A stretch of DNA of 64,000 nucleotides from Lentinus brumalis (Eukaryota; Basidiomycota; Agaricomycetes; Polyporales; Polyporaceae): contig MARA01000003.1 of NCBI GenBank assembly GCA_001792895.1, positions 992,001-1,056,000 on the forward strand, read 5' to 3'. The first letter of the stretch is position 1, and every line of letters starts with the position of its first letter. Positions 22,354 to 32,456 of the stretch are shown here, piece after piece. The position numbers and the translations under genes are program-made. The notes under the pieces were generated by a model, which made no database searches, was not told the DNA's origin, and was given only the letters and a program-made list of their open reading frames with translations.

Positions 22354-25300
22354 ATGGTTTTCCGTCTCACGGCTAGTCTCCTCCTCCTAGCCGGCACTGT
22401 GCTCGGCCAGGCTGCCGTATACCAGCAATGTGGTGGCATCGGATGGTAAGTGTCCCTCACATTACGAGCTGTCATACCTTGACTTGCTCCATCTAGGACC
22501 GGAGCGACGACTTGTGTCTCTGGTGCGGTCTGCACGAAGTTGAATGACTGTGCGTACATTCCATCCTGTCCCACCAGCGTATATTGATACGCTACCAGAC
22601 TACTCGCAGTGCCTTCCGGGAGCTGCGTCCTCGTCGTCGACACCGTCGTCGACCCCTCCTGCGTCCAGCACACCCCCGTCGAGTACCACTACGACACCAC
22701 CTGCCCAGACCAGCGTTGCAAATGTTTCCCAGAATGGTCCGCCGCGTATACAAAGGCAAATCACATGGGCATCTACCTGCAGTATACAGGCTAACACCGC
22801 ACACAGGCAAAAACGGCGGTCGCGAAGCTCTCGCTCACCGATAAAGTCAACCTCGCTACCGGTGTCCAGTGGCAAAAAGGTAAGTACTACGAGTATCCGC
22901 CTAGCGAGCATGCGTTCAGGCCGAGGATCAGGTGCTTGCGTGGGGAACACGCCAGCCATCTCTTCAATCGACTTCCCCGGACTTTGCCTTCAAGGTAAGT
23001 ACCTCGTCCGTCAAACAACCTATCTCTTGCGATGCTCACGGGGACATATGCTCGCAGACAGCCCGGTCGGCGTGCGCTACGCTGACTTGGTTTCCGCTTT
23101 CCCTCCGTGAGTTTCATGCATCGTCTCCTTGCGTGCTTGTGCTGACCGTGTTACGGGCAGTGAGATCAATGTTGCGGCTACGTGAGTGTTCGGCTAAATG
23201 ATCTCAAGCGTAAGTATCACTCATGGAGACGTAGGTTCAACCGCACTCTTATGAGACAGCGTGGTGCCGCTATGGGAGCAGAGTTCAAAGGGAAGGGTGT
23301 CCATGTCGCCCTTGGACCTGATGTGTAAGGGGACCTGTGGTCCGCTCCGGTATTCAACTGACACTCAGACAGAAATCTGATGCGCGCTCCGGCGGCCGGC
23401 CGCAACTGGGAAGGGTGAGCAGTCTCACTGAAGCCTGAGTATCTACGGACGGACATTAAATCGGCAATCTTCAGAGCAGGCGGTGATCCTTACCTGTCTG
23501 GCGAGCTCGCTTTCGAGACCGTCACGGGTCTGCAGAGCTCTGGCGTCCAGGCTTGTGCTAAGCACTACCTCAACAAGTATGTCACATCGCCCCTCCATTG
23601 ATCTTGTTTCAACCTTGTCAAACCGACCATCAGCGAGCAAGAACATTTCCGCGACAGCAGCTCATCGAATGTAGACGATAGGACCGTGAGTTATCCGGGC
23701 TTAGTTCTCCGCACAGAGTGAACTGGCTAATCTACGCTGGCAGGAACATGAATTATACCTGCTTCCGGTGCGTCGCATATGGCGACCGACATCTCCGTAT
23801 GGGCCCTGATATTCTCTCAGTTCCTTCGCAGTATCCAAGCCAATGTTGCCTCTATCATGTGCAGTTACAGTGAGTGGCCTGAGTTGCGTAGGGAGACTTC
23901 GATGCTAACTTCGCGCTCTAGACCAAAGTGAGGATCTAATGTCATCTCGATAGACGTCGACTGACTAGCGCATTGTAGTCAACGGAACATTTTCGTGTGA
24001 GAACAATAAGAGTCTCAACGGCTATCTCAAGACCGAATTCGGCTTCCAGGGCTGTAAGTGCACAGTTGACACAAGGTGGTCAGGCAGACAGCATGCTGAA
24101 CGCGATCGTGACAGACATCATGTCCGACTGGTGGGCAACGCACTCGGGTGCTCCCGCAGTTATTGCTGGTCTGGATGCAAGTGCTTCAACCGTGACAGTT
24201 CTCCGACATGTGCTGACAATCGATGTAGATGACAATGCCTGGAGACACTGCCATCAACTCAGGACAAACGTGAGTTCGCAAGTCGATGACCATATAATCT
24301 GTCTCACTGGCGTTGCAGCTACTTCGGCCAAAACCTCGTCAATGCTGTACAAAGCGGGCAAGTTTCCCAAGCACGTATCGACGTACGTATGTTCGTCTCC
24401 CCGGGAAGTGGCGTGGGCCATCATCAGTGCTAAATGCTCCACAACAGGACTTGGCAACACGTATCCTTGCAGCATGGTGCGCGACTTTGTATAACGGGTT
24501 CCCCTTCAACCTTCCGCTGAACAGCTCACACTCAGGTACCTCCTAGGCCAAGACTCCGGCTTCCCCGCCGTCAACTTCAACTCGTGGAGTACTAGCCAAG
24601 GCCAACACATCAACGTGCAAGCGGACCACAAGAAGTGAATTGTCACCTTCTTACGACCTTGTCACTTGAGATTTATGTACCTCCTCCCCAGTGTCATCCG
24701 TACCATTGGCGCAGCTTCGACAGTGCTCCTGAAGAACGAGGGCGGTGCCCTTCCTCTACACGCGCCCAAAACAATCGCTGTCATTGGCAATGGTGCCGGT
24801 AACTCGTCCAAGGGACCTAATGGATACTCAGATCGTGGTGGAGACGACGGTGTACTAGCTATGGGCTGGGGAAGCGGGTAGGGAACTCTTCCTACTGGGG
24901 GCGTACTTAATTCATACTAACCACCCCGTCAACAGCACTGTTGACTTCCCCTACCTCATCGCTGTGAGTTCTCCGTACTCACGCTGACACCGGTCGGCCG
25001 CGGGACTGACGGTATATCCTCCTCAGCCTGTTGATGCGATCACGACACGCGCAAAGGCTGACGGAACGACGGTCAAGTCATCCCTCAGCGACACCGACCT
25101 CACCACAGCCGCTCGCACCGCGACTGGGGCAGACGTGGCCTTCGTCTTCATCACGGCAGACAGCGGGTGTGTGTTTCAGTAAGCGTGTCCGGACTTATAC
25201 TTACGCACAGCGCACAGTGAGGGCTACATCACGGTGGAGAACAACGCCGGTGATCGCAACGACCTCAACGCCTGGCACAATGGGGTGCGTCAGCTCGAGT

Positions 25301-26456
25301 CGCAGCTCCTCTGTTTGATACTCACTGCCTTGGCCTGTAGGATGCGCTTGTCAAGCAAGTTGCGAGCGTGAACAAGAACACGATCGTTGTCGTCAACAGC
25401 GTCGGTCCGATTCTTGTCGAGCAGTGGATTAACCACCCGAACGGTGAGCAATGGTCGCCCCCTGGTCCCGCTCAATTCCCCGTTCTGACGCGATCCTTCT
25501 AGTCACTGCACTGGTGTGTAAACATACGGTACTTTTACTCAAGACTTTTTTTCTGACTGCCCGCGACATAGGTGTGGAGCGGCCTGCCAGGACAAGAAGC
25601 AGGCAATTCTCTGGTCGATGTTACTTACGGAGCATACAACCCCAGGTATGCGCTTGTACCACCAGTATCGTGTGCATCATTTTGAAGCCCCGTGCAGCGG
25701 TCGTCTCCCGTATACGATCGGCAAGAGCATCACCGACTACTCCGCGCAGGTCACATACACGGGCTCTGGCATCGTCCCCATCCCTTACAACGAGGGCCTC
25801 TTCATCGACTACCGGCACTTTGACCAGGTGAGCCTCAGACTGACCACCCGACCTGCGCTCGGAGGCTGACCGCAATACTAATTTACGACAGGCAAACATC
25901 GCGCCCCGGTTCGAGTTCGGGTTCGGTTTGTCGTACACGACGTTTGACTACTCGGGCCTGAAGATCTCGGGTTCGACCTCCGGCGGTACTCGCCAGCCCA
26001 TCGGACCCGGCGCCGCGCTTGACCCCTGGTAAGCCATCGCCGTCAGTGACTATATGCTACGAGGTGAGCCTAATGACGGTTCCTTCAGGCTGCACGACCC
26101 CGTCGTCACTGTCACCTTCACCGTCACCAACAACGGTACTGTCGCCGGAACAGAGGCATGTTGACTACGCGCATGATCTTCCATGTCAGAGAGCTTATCA
26201 CGTCTTTCGTCAGATCCCGCAACTCTACACCTCCCCTCCTGCGTCCGCGAAGACCGCGCCGTTTAACTTGAAGGGCTTCGACAGCATCTTCCTCGCCCCA
26301 GGCGAGTCGACCACTGTGACGATGACGCTCTCGCGCCTGGACTTCTCTGTTTGGGACGTCGTCTCGCAGAGCTGGCAGATCCCGTCGGGTGCCACTGGCA
26401 TCTCCGTGGGTGCGAGCAGCCGTGATCTGAGGCTGAAGGGCTCTCTCACTAACTGA
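22354..26456 (+). CDS. Extracellular GH3 beta-glucosidase with N-terminal CBM1 (one apparent frameshift)
   Basis: It hydrolyses cellobiose and short cello-oligosaccharides to glucose outside the cell. About 31 exons encode roughly 809 residues: signal peptide ([18 protein letters not shown]), CBM1 ([15 protein letters not shown], then SGAVCTKL and YYSQC), a Ser/Thr/Pro linker, then the GH3 catalytic and C-terminal domains. The catalytic nucleophile is the Asp of GYIMSDWW; KHYLNNEQEHFR and the C-terminal fibronectin-III-like region (from about [15 protein letters not shown]) are also intact. Sequence and order match the cellulose-bound Phanerochaete enzyme CBGL. The linker exon (22599-22755) changes frame by one base near 22735: [12 protein letters not shown] is followed in another frame by WSAAYTK. 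A 6-nt exon (23922-23927), an 11-nt exon (25503-25513) and three GC-AG introns (22756-22806, 24177-24228, 26156-26213) occur. If the frameshift is real the enzyme is lost. Confidence 0.92.
23922..23927 (+). other. 6-nt micro-exon of the beta-glucosidase gene
   Basis: ACCAAA is flanked by CTCTAG and GTGAGG. Joined to the neighbouring exons it writes the family segment MCSYNQINGTFSC in phase; skipping it removes Asn-Gln from a strongly conserved GH3 stretch. Confidence 0.8.
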
Positions 26457-26593
26457 GCGACTTCGGAGACGAGAGCATATAGTTCCGAGTCGAGTTCTGT
26501 ATAATGATGGTGTGATAGTATGTGCACGATAGATCCGATGAAGCCAGTAAAGACAGTGAGGGATGCCAAGGAATCGCCGAATGCGCGTACTCA

Positions 26594-27442
26594 CTACTCG
26601 TTCGAATCACCATCATTATTACTGGGGCAGTTGTAGACGTGACCACCCTCCGTGGAGCCTGTGTCTCCGGAATGGCCACCCCTACTCTCGCCGCCCTTGA
26701 TGCTCTGACCGTCCGCTCCGTCAATGTCTGATGGGTGCAACGGGTGAGCATTGTGACACTTGCAGTAGCTTGGGAGGACTCACTGGAGCTGTCATCCGAG
26801 TTGTCGTCATTCGAGCCGGTATTGCAATTGGGATCGCCGTGACGGGTGTACGCTGAGTCTTGAGGTTGGAAACCGTACGAGTTGTCTCCCGCTGAAAACT
26901 GTGAGGGCGTTGCTGCTGTGATGCGTCGCAGTGAGCCGCACGCTCGAGAGTTTGAGACATGTTGGATACATACGCGCCACCACATTCCCCAGATATTGCT
27001 TGAGAGCGTCCGCGCCGGACGCGAGATCACCGTCAGCAGAGCTCGCGTTTCCGCCACCTTGACCGGCATCAAGGCCCGTAGCAGGGCTAGACGTCGAGAC
27101 ACCTCCGCTCTCTCCGTGGGCTATGGCACACCATAGTTTGTGTCAGTCTCGCAGCGGCCAGAAAGAGCACTTACGAGCGAGAGGCAAGATATTGGACGGG
27201 CGCGGGGTGGGCGGACGGTCGTCAAAGCCACCGGCGTGCTCCCGCTCTGCCTCACTCCTCTGTCTATCAATCTCCCTGGAGGGCTCGTTGGGGAGATATT
27301 GCCTAGGAGTTTTCACGTGGAAGGTCCCGACGCCGCCTTGCACGGTCGGGGACAATCGAGCGTCCCGCGAAGGAGTAGGTCGAGCAGACGCGGTCGCGAT
27401 GGCCGCTGCAACGAGAGAGATGGCAAGAATTGGGCTGCGCAT
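26594..27442 (-). CDS. Secreted glycine-rich protein, MRSP family member 2
   Basis: Exons 27175-27442, 26974-27120, 26784-26891 and 26594-26727 give 218 residues. The signal peptide MRSPILAISLVAAAIATASA is closely like those of the 15-kb and 27.8-kb genes. The mature part is polar (QGGVGTFHVKTPRQYLP, many Arg/Glu/Pro), followed by Gly-rich segments GGVSTSSPATGLDAGQGGGN and GGHSGDTGSTEGGHVYNC that resemble the GGxSxSGxxGxxxGGxV repeats of member 1. Four-exon structure and the position of the last splice (in ...DDSS / NIDGAD versus ...VDSS / NNAGAA) match member 1, supporting common descent. The function is unknown. It is convergent with the beta-glucosidase (137 bp apart) and divergent from member 3. 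Confidence 0.75.
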
Positions 27443-27831
27443 GGTGGCGAGAGATGGCGGAGAGAGGACAAGGAGCGGGAGACGGTGTGGTTGACCGAAA
27501 CCGAAGAAGGGTGACTGACTCCGGATTGGGCGAGGCTGGCCACGACGCCGCCGTCTCTCCCTCGCCCTCAGTTCTGCACGGTCATGTGTGCACTAGGGCA
27601 GGTCCCCACCGACGCCTGCAGACTGGTCTTGGCGGGCGACCACACCCCGCCCCGCGCACTCCTCGTCCGCAAATGGTAGTCTCGTAGCCCGATTAGGCAG
27701 GCGCGCAGAAGCCTCGGCGGGGTGCAAACCTGAAGATAAGTAGCGCGGCCATGCAATATGGCGTCCGTATCCTCAAGCACAAGCACGCGGGCCCTTACCC
27801 TCACCTCGTCTCCCACACAGCCTATCTCACC
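27443..27831. promoter_or_regulatory. Shared divergent promoter of MRSP members 2 and 3
   Basis: 389 bp between two start codons pointing apart. The plus-strand leader just before 27832 contains ACACAGCCTATCTCACC, shared with the leader of member 1 at 15 kb. Confidence 0.55.
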
Positions 27832-28491
27832 ATGCGCAGCCCCATGCTCGCCTTTTCTCTCTTCGCTGCCGTCGGCCCCACCATCGTCACCGCCGCGCCC
27901 TCGTCGCCCAAGCTCGGCGACGAAAGCTTCACGCATGCCAAGAACGCCGATGTCAACCTTCCCCAACGCTTCGCCCTTCCTAAAGCTCCACGAGGACTGA
28001 CGGACGCGGTCGACGTACCCAACGGCACAGGAAGAAGCCCGCTCGGACGCATCGCTAAGGCTCAGCCCAAGCCTAAGGACAACCCGGATGCACTCGAAAT
28101 GATCTTCGGCCTCTGGGAGGGGAGTACCGAGCAGGCTGACCGGAAGCCCTCGGAGCCCCGCTTTCCTGAGACTGGTTCGGATCCCAAGGTCCCGAAGTTC
28201 CCAGCCTACGCTCCAACGCCACCTCAGGAGCCTGCGATGCCCAATTCTGCGCCGACGAGGTCGCCTACGCCCCCGCGGCCGGCCGCTTCCCCTACTCCTG
28301 CGGCAGGCAGCTCCGCTATTGCGGACGGTGCGACCTCGGATGGAGAGAAGGAGACTGGTGAAGTGACAGACACGGCGGGCAACGCCACGGCCGATGCCAG
28401 TAGCGCGACAGACAACACAACCGGCACCAAGACCACAGACGACACGACAGACGAGGTGACGAATGCCGCAGGCACTGCCGATGGTGTCTGA
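27832..28491 (+). CDS. Secreted Pro/Thr-rich protein, MRSP family member 3
   Basis: A single exon of 219 residues. The signal peptide MRSPMLAFSLFAAVGPTIVTA is clearly related to members 1 and 2. The mature protein differs: a Lys/Pro-rich N-terminal half (LPKAPRGLTDAVDVP, KVPKFPAYAPTPPQEP) and a Thr/Ala/Asp-rich, low-complexity C-terminus (TDEVTNAAGTADGV), with no cysteine in the mature part and no Gly-rich repeats. Thr/Ser density suggests heavy O-glycosylation (inference). I recognise no domain. Loss of introns and repeats relative to members 1 and 2 could mean partial duplication of only the 5' end. Confidence 0.65.
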   Translation: MRSPMLAFSLFAAVGPTIVTAAPSSPKLGDESFTHAKNADVNLPQRFALPKAPRGLTDAVDVPNGTGRSPLGRIAKAQPKPKDNPDALEMIFGLWEGSTEQADRKPSEPRFPETGSDPKVPKFPAYAPTPPQEPAMPNSAPTRSPTPPRPAASPTPAAGSSAIADGATSDGEKETGEVTDTAGNATADASSATDNTTGTKTTDDTTDEVTNAAGTADGV

Positions 28492-28989
28492 GTACGGTGA
28501 GCTGTCCTGCATGCGTGATAATTCCGTGAGCAGCGTCATGACAGAGCTACAGGTTGGACTTATCCTCGCACCGTCAGGGTTTTGCGGTTCTTGTCCAGGG
28601 CTGGGTTTGCGGATATATGGGTGGCTATGACTGGGCATCATGTACAATCACTAGAGAATTTCACTTGGCTGGCAATTGAGAGTGGTGAAACACAGTGGAG
28701 ATTGCAACTCGATAGATAGAAACAGGAGCGCAAAGGCCTACTCGATAGTAACATGAGAAGAGAGAAACTGGACCGACATTACGTACGGTCTATATACTGA
28801 CGAAACAGAGTGTAGCTGTCTGCACGCACTGTTGAGCTTGATGAGGCCTTGGCGAGGGACGATGAGACGGGAAGCTCTGCATACGCAGTTAGAATCGAGC
28901 AGAGACATGGAAGTCGTAATAGCACACTTTAACGAAACACAGGTTGATGATGCTACAGTCGTGTCGAGAGGTCAGTCGATGAGCACTGT
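28492..28989. other. Intergenic, 498 bp
   Basis: 3' sides of two convergent genes (MRSP member 3 and the PUB1-like gene). Nothing recognised. Confidence 0.5.
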
Positions 28990-30528
28990 TCAGGCCTGGC
29001 CCTGGCCATCGGGTCCGCCTGCTCCCTGGGCTTGTTGACCATAATAACCTGGAGGACACGCGTCACTGTAGAACGGGGTCGAAATCACAAACGCGACGCA
29101 CCTCCCCAATAATTCGAATAATAAGAACTAGGATCAGCACCGGGCCACTGCCCCTGCGCGGCCGCGGCATCACCGGGTGCCCCCGCCGCGCCAAGACTCA
29201 TTACAGCCGACGGTGCGACAGGACTGGCCATACCAGGAGCCGCCGCGCCAGGCGCACCAGCACCAGGAGCTTGATTGGGGAAACCACCGTAGGCGCCGAA
29301 GCCATACTGGCCATACGTGTTCGGCTGAGGCATGCCGTACATGGGCTGCCACGACAGGTCAGTTGAGATGTGCAACGTTGTAGGTCCTGTAGCACTCACC
29401 AAAGCAGCGTATGGCGCCGCAGTGGGCGTCGGGCTCAAAGAGCCGGTGCTCATCCCGGCGCCGCCATCCGCCCTGTCCTTGCCCCAGCTACACTTGATCG
29501 GGCGTCCGTGAACCATCTGACCCTGGAGCTGGACGATGGCCATCGCAGCGTGCTCGTGCGTGTCGAGCTTGACGAACGCGAAGCCGCGGTCCGCCTGCAT
29601 GCGGATCTCGGAGAGGTAGCCGATCGACTGGAAGAGGGGGATGAGGTCGGCCTGAGTGGCGTACGGGACGAGATTGCCGACGTAGACGGTGGTGTTGTAC
29701 TGCGGGGTCTGCTGCACGACGGACTCGTACGAGAGGGGCCCGCCCTGGAAGTTCATAGGGGCAGGCGCGCCGCCGCCGATGCCGCCGGCGCTGCGAGGGG
29801 GAGGGCCTCCGCCGCCAACGCCCGGGGGGCACCCTGGGTCTTCTGGTTCGCCCAGTTAACGCGGATGGCGCGAGAGCCGAGCCATTCGCCGTTCATGGTG
29901 GCGATGGCCTGCTCGGCATCGGTCTTGTCTCGGAACGCGAGGAAGCCGTAACCGCGAGACTTGCCCGAGTTCATGTCCCACATCACCCGGGCGTCGGAGA
30001 GCGTGCCGAATGCGCTGAAGGCCTTGGCCAGGACATCGTCGTTGACCTCAGGGCTGAGGTCGCCGACGAAAACGTGGTAGTGGTTGCTCGTGTCCTCTTT
30101 GTTCTGCTGGCCCTGGTACGCCCAGTTGACACGGATCTCCGTGTCGAAGATCTTGCGGCCGTTGAGGGTCTGCAGCGCGGTCTCGGCGGCGCGCATGTCC
30201 ATGTACTCCACGAAGCCATAGTTGAGGCCACCGTGCTGGTAGTTGCGGTCGGGAATGATCTTGACGTGCTGGACTGGGCCAGCGACGGCGAAAATCTCCG
30301 TGAGCATGTACTCGGTCACACGGGGGCTGAGGTTGCCAACGTAGAGGTGAGCACGCCTCTGTGATGCACCGAAAGCGAGTTGAAACAGCACGCGGTTTGG
30401 ACAGGGTAAGGACAAACAGGCATGGCAGATGATGGAGGTGCGAGGTGCGTTGAGCAGCAGGAACAGGTGCATATGGCCGGAACACTCACCGGTGCCTCAG
30501 CAGCCGACATAGGACCCATTACGTTCAT
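28990..30528 (-). CDS. PUB1: PUB1 / TIA-1-like RNA-binding protein, three RRMs (one apparent frameshift)
   Basis: It binds U-rich mRNA elements and acts in mRNA stability and stress granules. Exons: 30490-30528 (MNVMGPMSAAEAP), a long exon from 30358 to about 29400, then two C-terminal exons ending with TGA at 28990. RRM1 has LYVGNLSPRV (RNP2) and LNYGFVEY (RNP1); RRM2 VFVGDLSPEV and SRGYGFLAF; RRM3 VYVGNLVPYA and DRGFAFVKL. The tail is Gly/Ala/Pro/Gln-rich, prion-like in composition (MYGMPQPNTYGQYGFGAYGG, then YYGQQAQG). RRM2 ends in NWANQKTQGAP, and the frame then shifts by one base in a run of six G/C bases at 29824-29829; the next frame continues PGVGGGGPPPRSAGGIGGG into RRM3. No intron fits, so this is a sequence error or a real lesion. 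Confidence 0.88.
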
Positions 30529-30948
30529 GATGACGGACTGATAATGGTGCTACGAGTCTTAGAATGACGGTGGATGGGTGCTGGATCGGGCCCGATATAA
30601 CGAGGTGATATGGACAGACGGAAAATTGATGAGACAGAGAGAAAACGGAGGAAGGAGACAAGTCCGTGCAAGACGTGAGAGGAATATGAGACAGAGGAGC
30701 ACAGAGAGGAGAGAGAGAGAAACGGAGAGAGAGGAAGAGAGAGGAAACGGACAGACGAGAGCCTTGACAAGTCAGGAGACAGTGGACCGTTGGAAAGAGA
30801 CGCAACGCCCGTCCAGCCTTCCTCCCCTCCCTCGGACATCTCCGGCGCCTGCCGTAATCACCTGCAGTCACCGCCTCGCGCCTCATTCTGCCTGCACGTC
30901 TGGGACAACCACCGAGCGGTGAAGACTCTGTATTCGAGGACACTGTAT
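30529..30948. promoter_or_regulatory. PUB1 upstream region with purine-rich tract
   Basis: The plus strand from about 30628 to 30770 is almost all purine with AGAGAG-type repeats (pyrimidine-rich on the coding strand of PUB1). Pyrimidine tracts upstream of the start are common in highly expressed fungal genes. No gene is seen. Confidence 0.5.
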
Positions 30949-32235
30949 CTACTGCCTGCGAACGTTGGGCGGGGTCGGCACGTTCAGCAGCACGTTCCCT
31001 CCACCACTCGGGATGTACGTGACATTCGGATTCGAGACCAGCGACTGCACAATCGCCTTGCTCGCCTCGATCTTCCTGAACGCAATGAACCCGTCTCCAG
31101 CCCTGTCCAGTGCCTTCGAGATCGTCGTCGCCGCCTCCGCCTCACCCTCCGCACGGATGACGGCAGCTTGGCGCTCTTGCTCCGCCTATGGGTCACATCA
31201 GCAAAGGTTCATACTCCGGCAGCACCCTGAAATGCGAACACACCTTCTCAACGATGAATTTTGCCCGCTCGGCATCTAACACGGAGTTCCCATCAGCGAG
31301 AGAACTCGACACTTATTGGAGACACGCACCTTGCTGAGCGATTTGCTTCGCCTCCACAGCCTGTACAAGATCATCAGCAAGTGGCCATTGGGTCTCACCG
31401 TGGTGCGCGCACCTGAGTAAATTCCTGTACGTGATTCCGAAGTCAGCATGTGCGGTTCATGACTGAGGGGTAAGAACCAACCTTGCCGAACGTAAGATGC
31501 GTGATGGACACGTCCTCAAGCGTGATGTTGAACTCTCCCGCGCGCTGCAGAAGGTCCTCACGAATGCGTGACGAAACCTTGTTGCACACACGCTTAGAGC
31601 TGAATATTGAACAAACGTGAAGAGCAACATACCACTTCGCGCTGGGTGATCAACTCGGCAGCATCGAACTGGGCGACTATGGCCTTCAGCACCTCGTTGC
31701 CAATCGACGGCAAGACCCTCTCGTCATAGTCAAGACCCAACGTCTTGTAGATCTTGGGGAGGTGCTCGATGTCGGGCCGTGAGAGAACACGGAGGGTGAT
31801 AGACACCATTTGCAGATCTTTGGAACCAGTTGTTGTGGAGATATTCTGTGCCAGGAGTCAGCCCTCTGGGTGCGCCGCTGCGTCTTGTGGCCAGGCTTAC
31901 CCTCGGCTTGATGCGGCAGTCGTAGAGGATGGCTTTCTGCAGCCAAGGGACGAGGAAGTGCGTACCTTCCGGCGAGGCCTTGTTGTCGTGACCAGGCTCA
32001 GACGGTATAACACACTATAATGGCAGATAACGCACCTGGTCCTTCACCCCCGAAAACCTGTCGAACATGACCGCCCTGTATCCTCCGGGAACGTCATAAA
32101 TGCTGGCCTGGACAGCCGCTGCAGCTACAGCGACCGGCACTACACAACCGCATGGTCGCATCAGTACCGAGAAGAGCAATCAAGTTGAGGAGCATATTGA
32201 CCTATGATGCGGTTTGCCAGGTTAGCGAAAGACAT
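30949..32235 (-). CDS. PHB1: Prohibitin-1
   Basis: A subunit of the inner-mitochondrial-membrane prohibitin ring, which scaffolds respiratory complexes and regulates the m-AAA protease. The start is ATG at 32235 ([11 protein letters not shown]), then several short introns. Conserved text follows through the gene: [63 protein letters not shown], the SPFH core [46 protein letters not shown]-type helix, [20 protein letters not shown] and the coiled coil [20 protein letters not shown], ending [15 protein letters not shown]. The length of roughly 275 residues matches the family. The hydrophobic N-terminus anchors it in the membrane. Confidence 0.94.
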
Positions 32236-32456
32236 GGCGGTAGCAGACAGGGAGTCAGACGCTACGCGCGAGCTCGAGAACGGGCAAACGGGACTCGAGC
32301 GCGTCACCTACCGGCAAGGCCCGCCACGTGCGCGACCCAAATCTGGCAAAGTAGAGCCGCCCGCCATACGAGGCCATACGACGTTCCAACGTTCAAAGCT
32401 TTACACAACGTCAATGACGACCAGAAAGATCTACACATTGACAGGGTAGTATGGTG

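Noticed and set aside
22354..28491. Possible wood-decay or secondary-metabolite gene cluster
   Set aside because: Only one carbohydrate-active enzyme; no synthases, transporters, P450s or regulators nearby.
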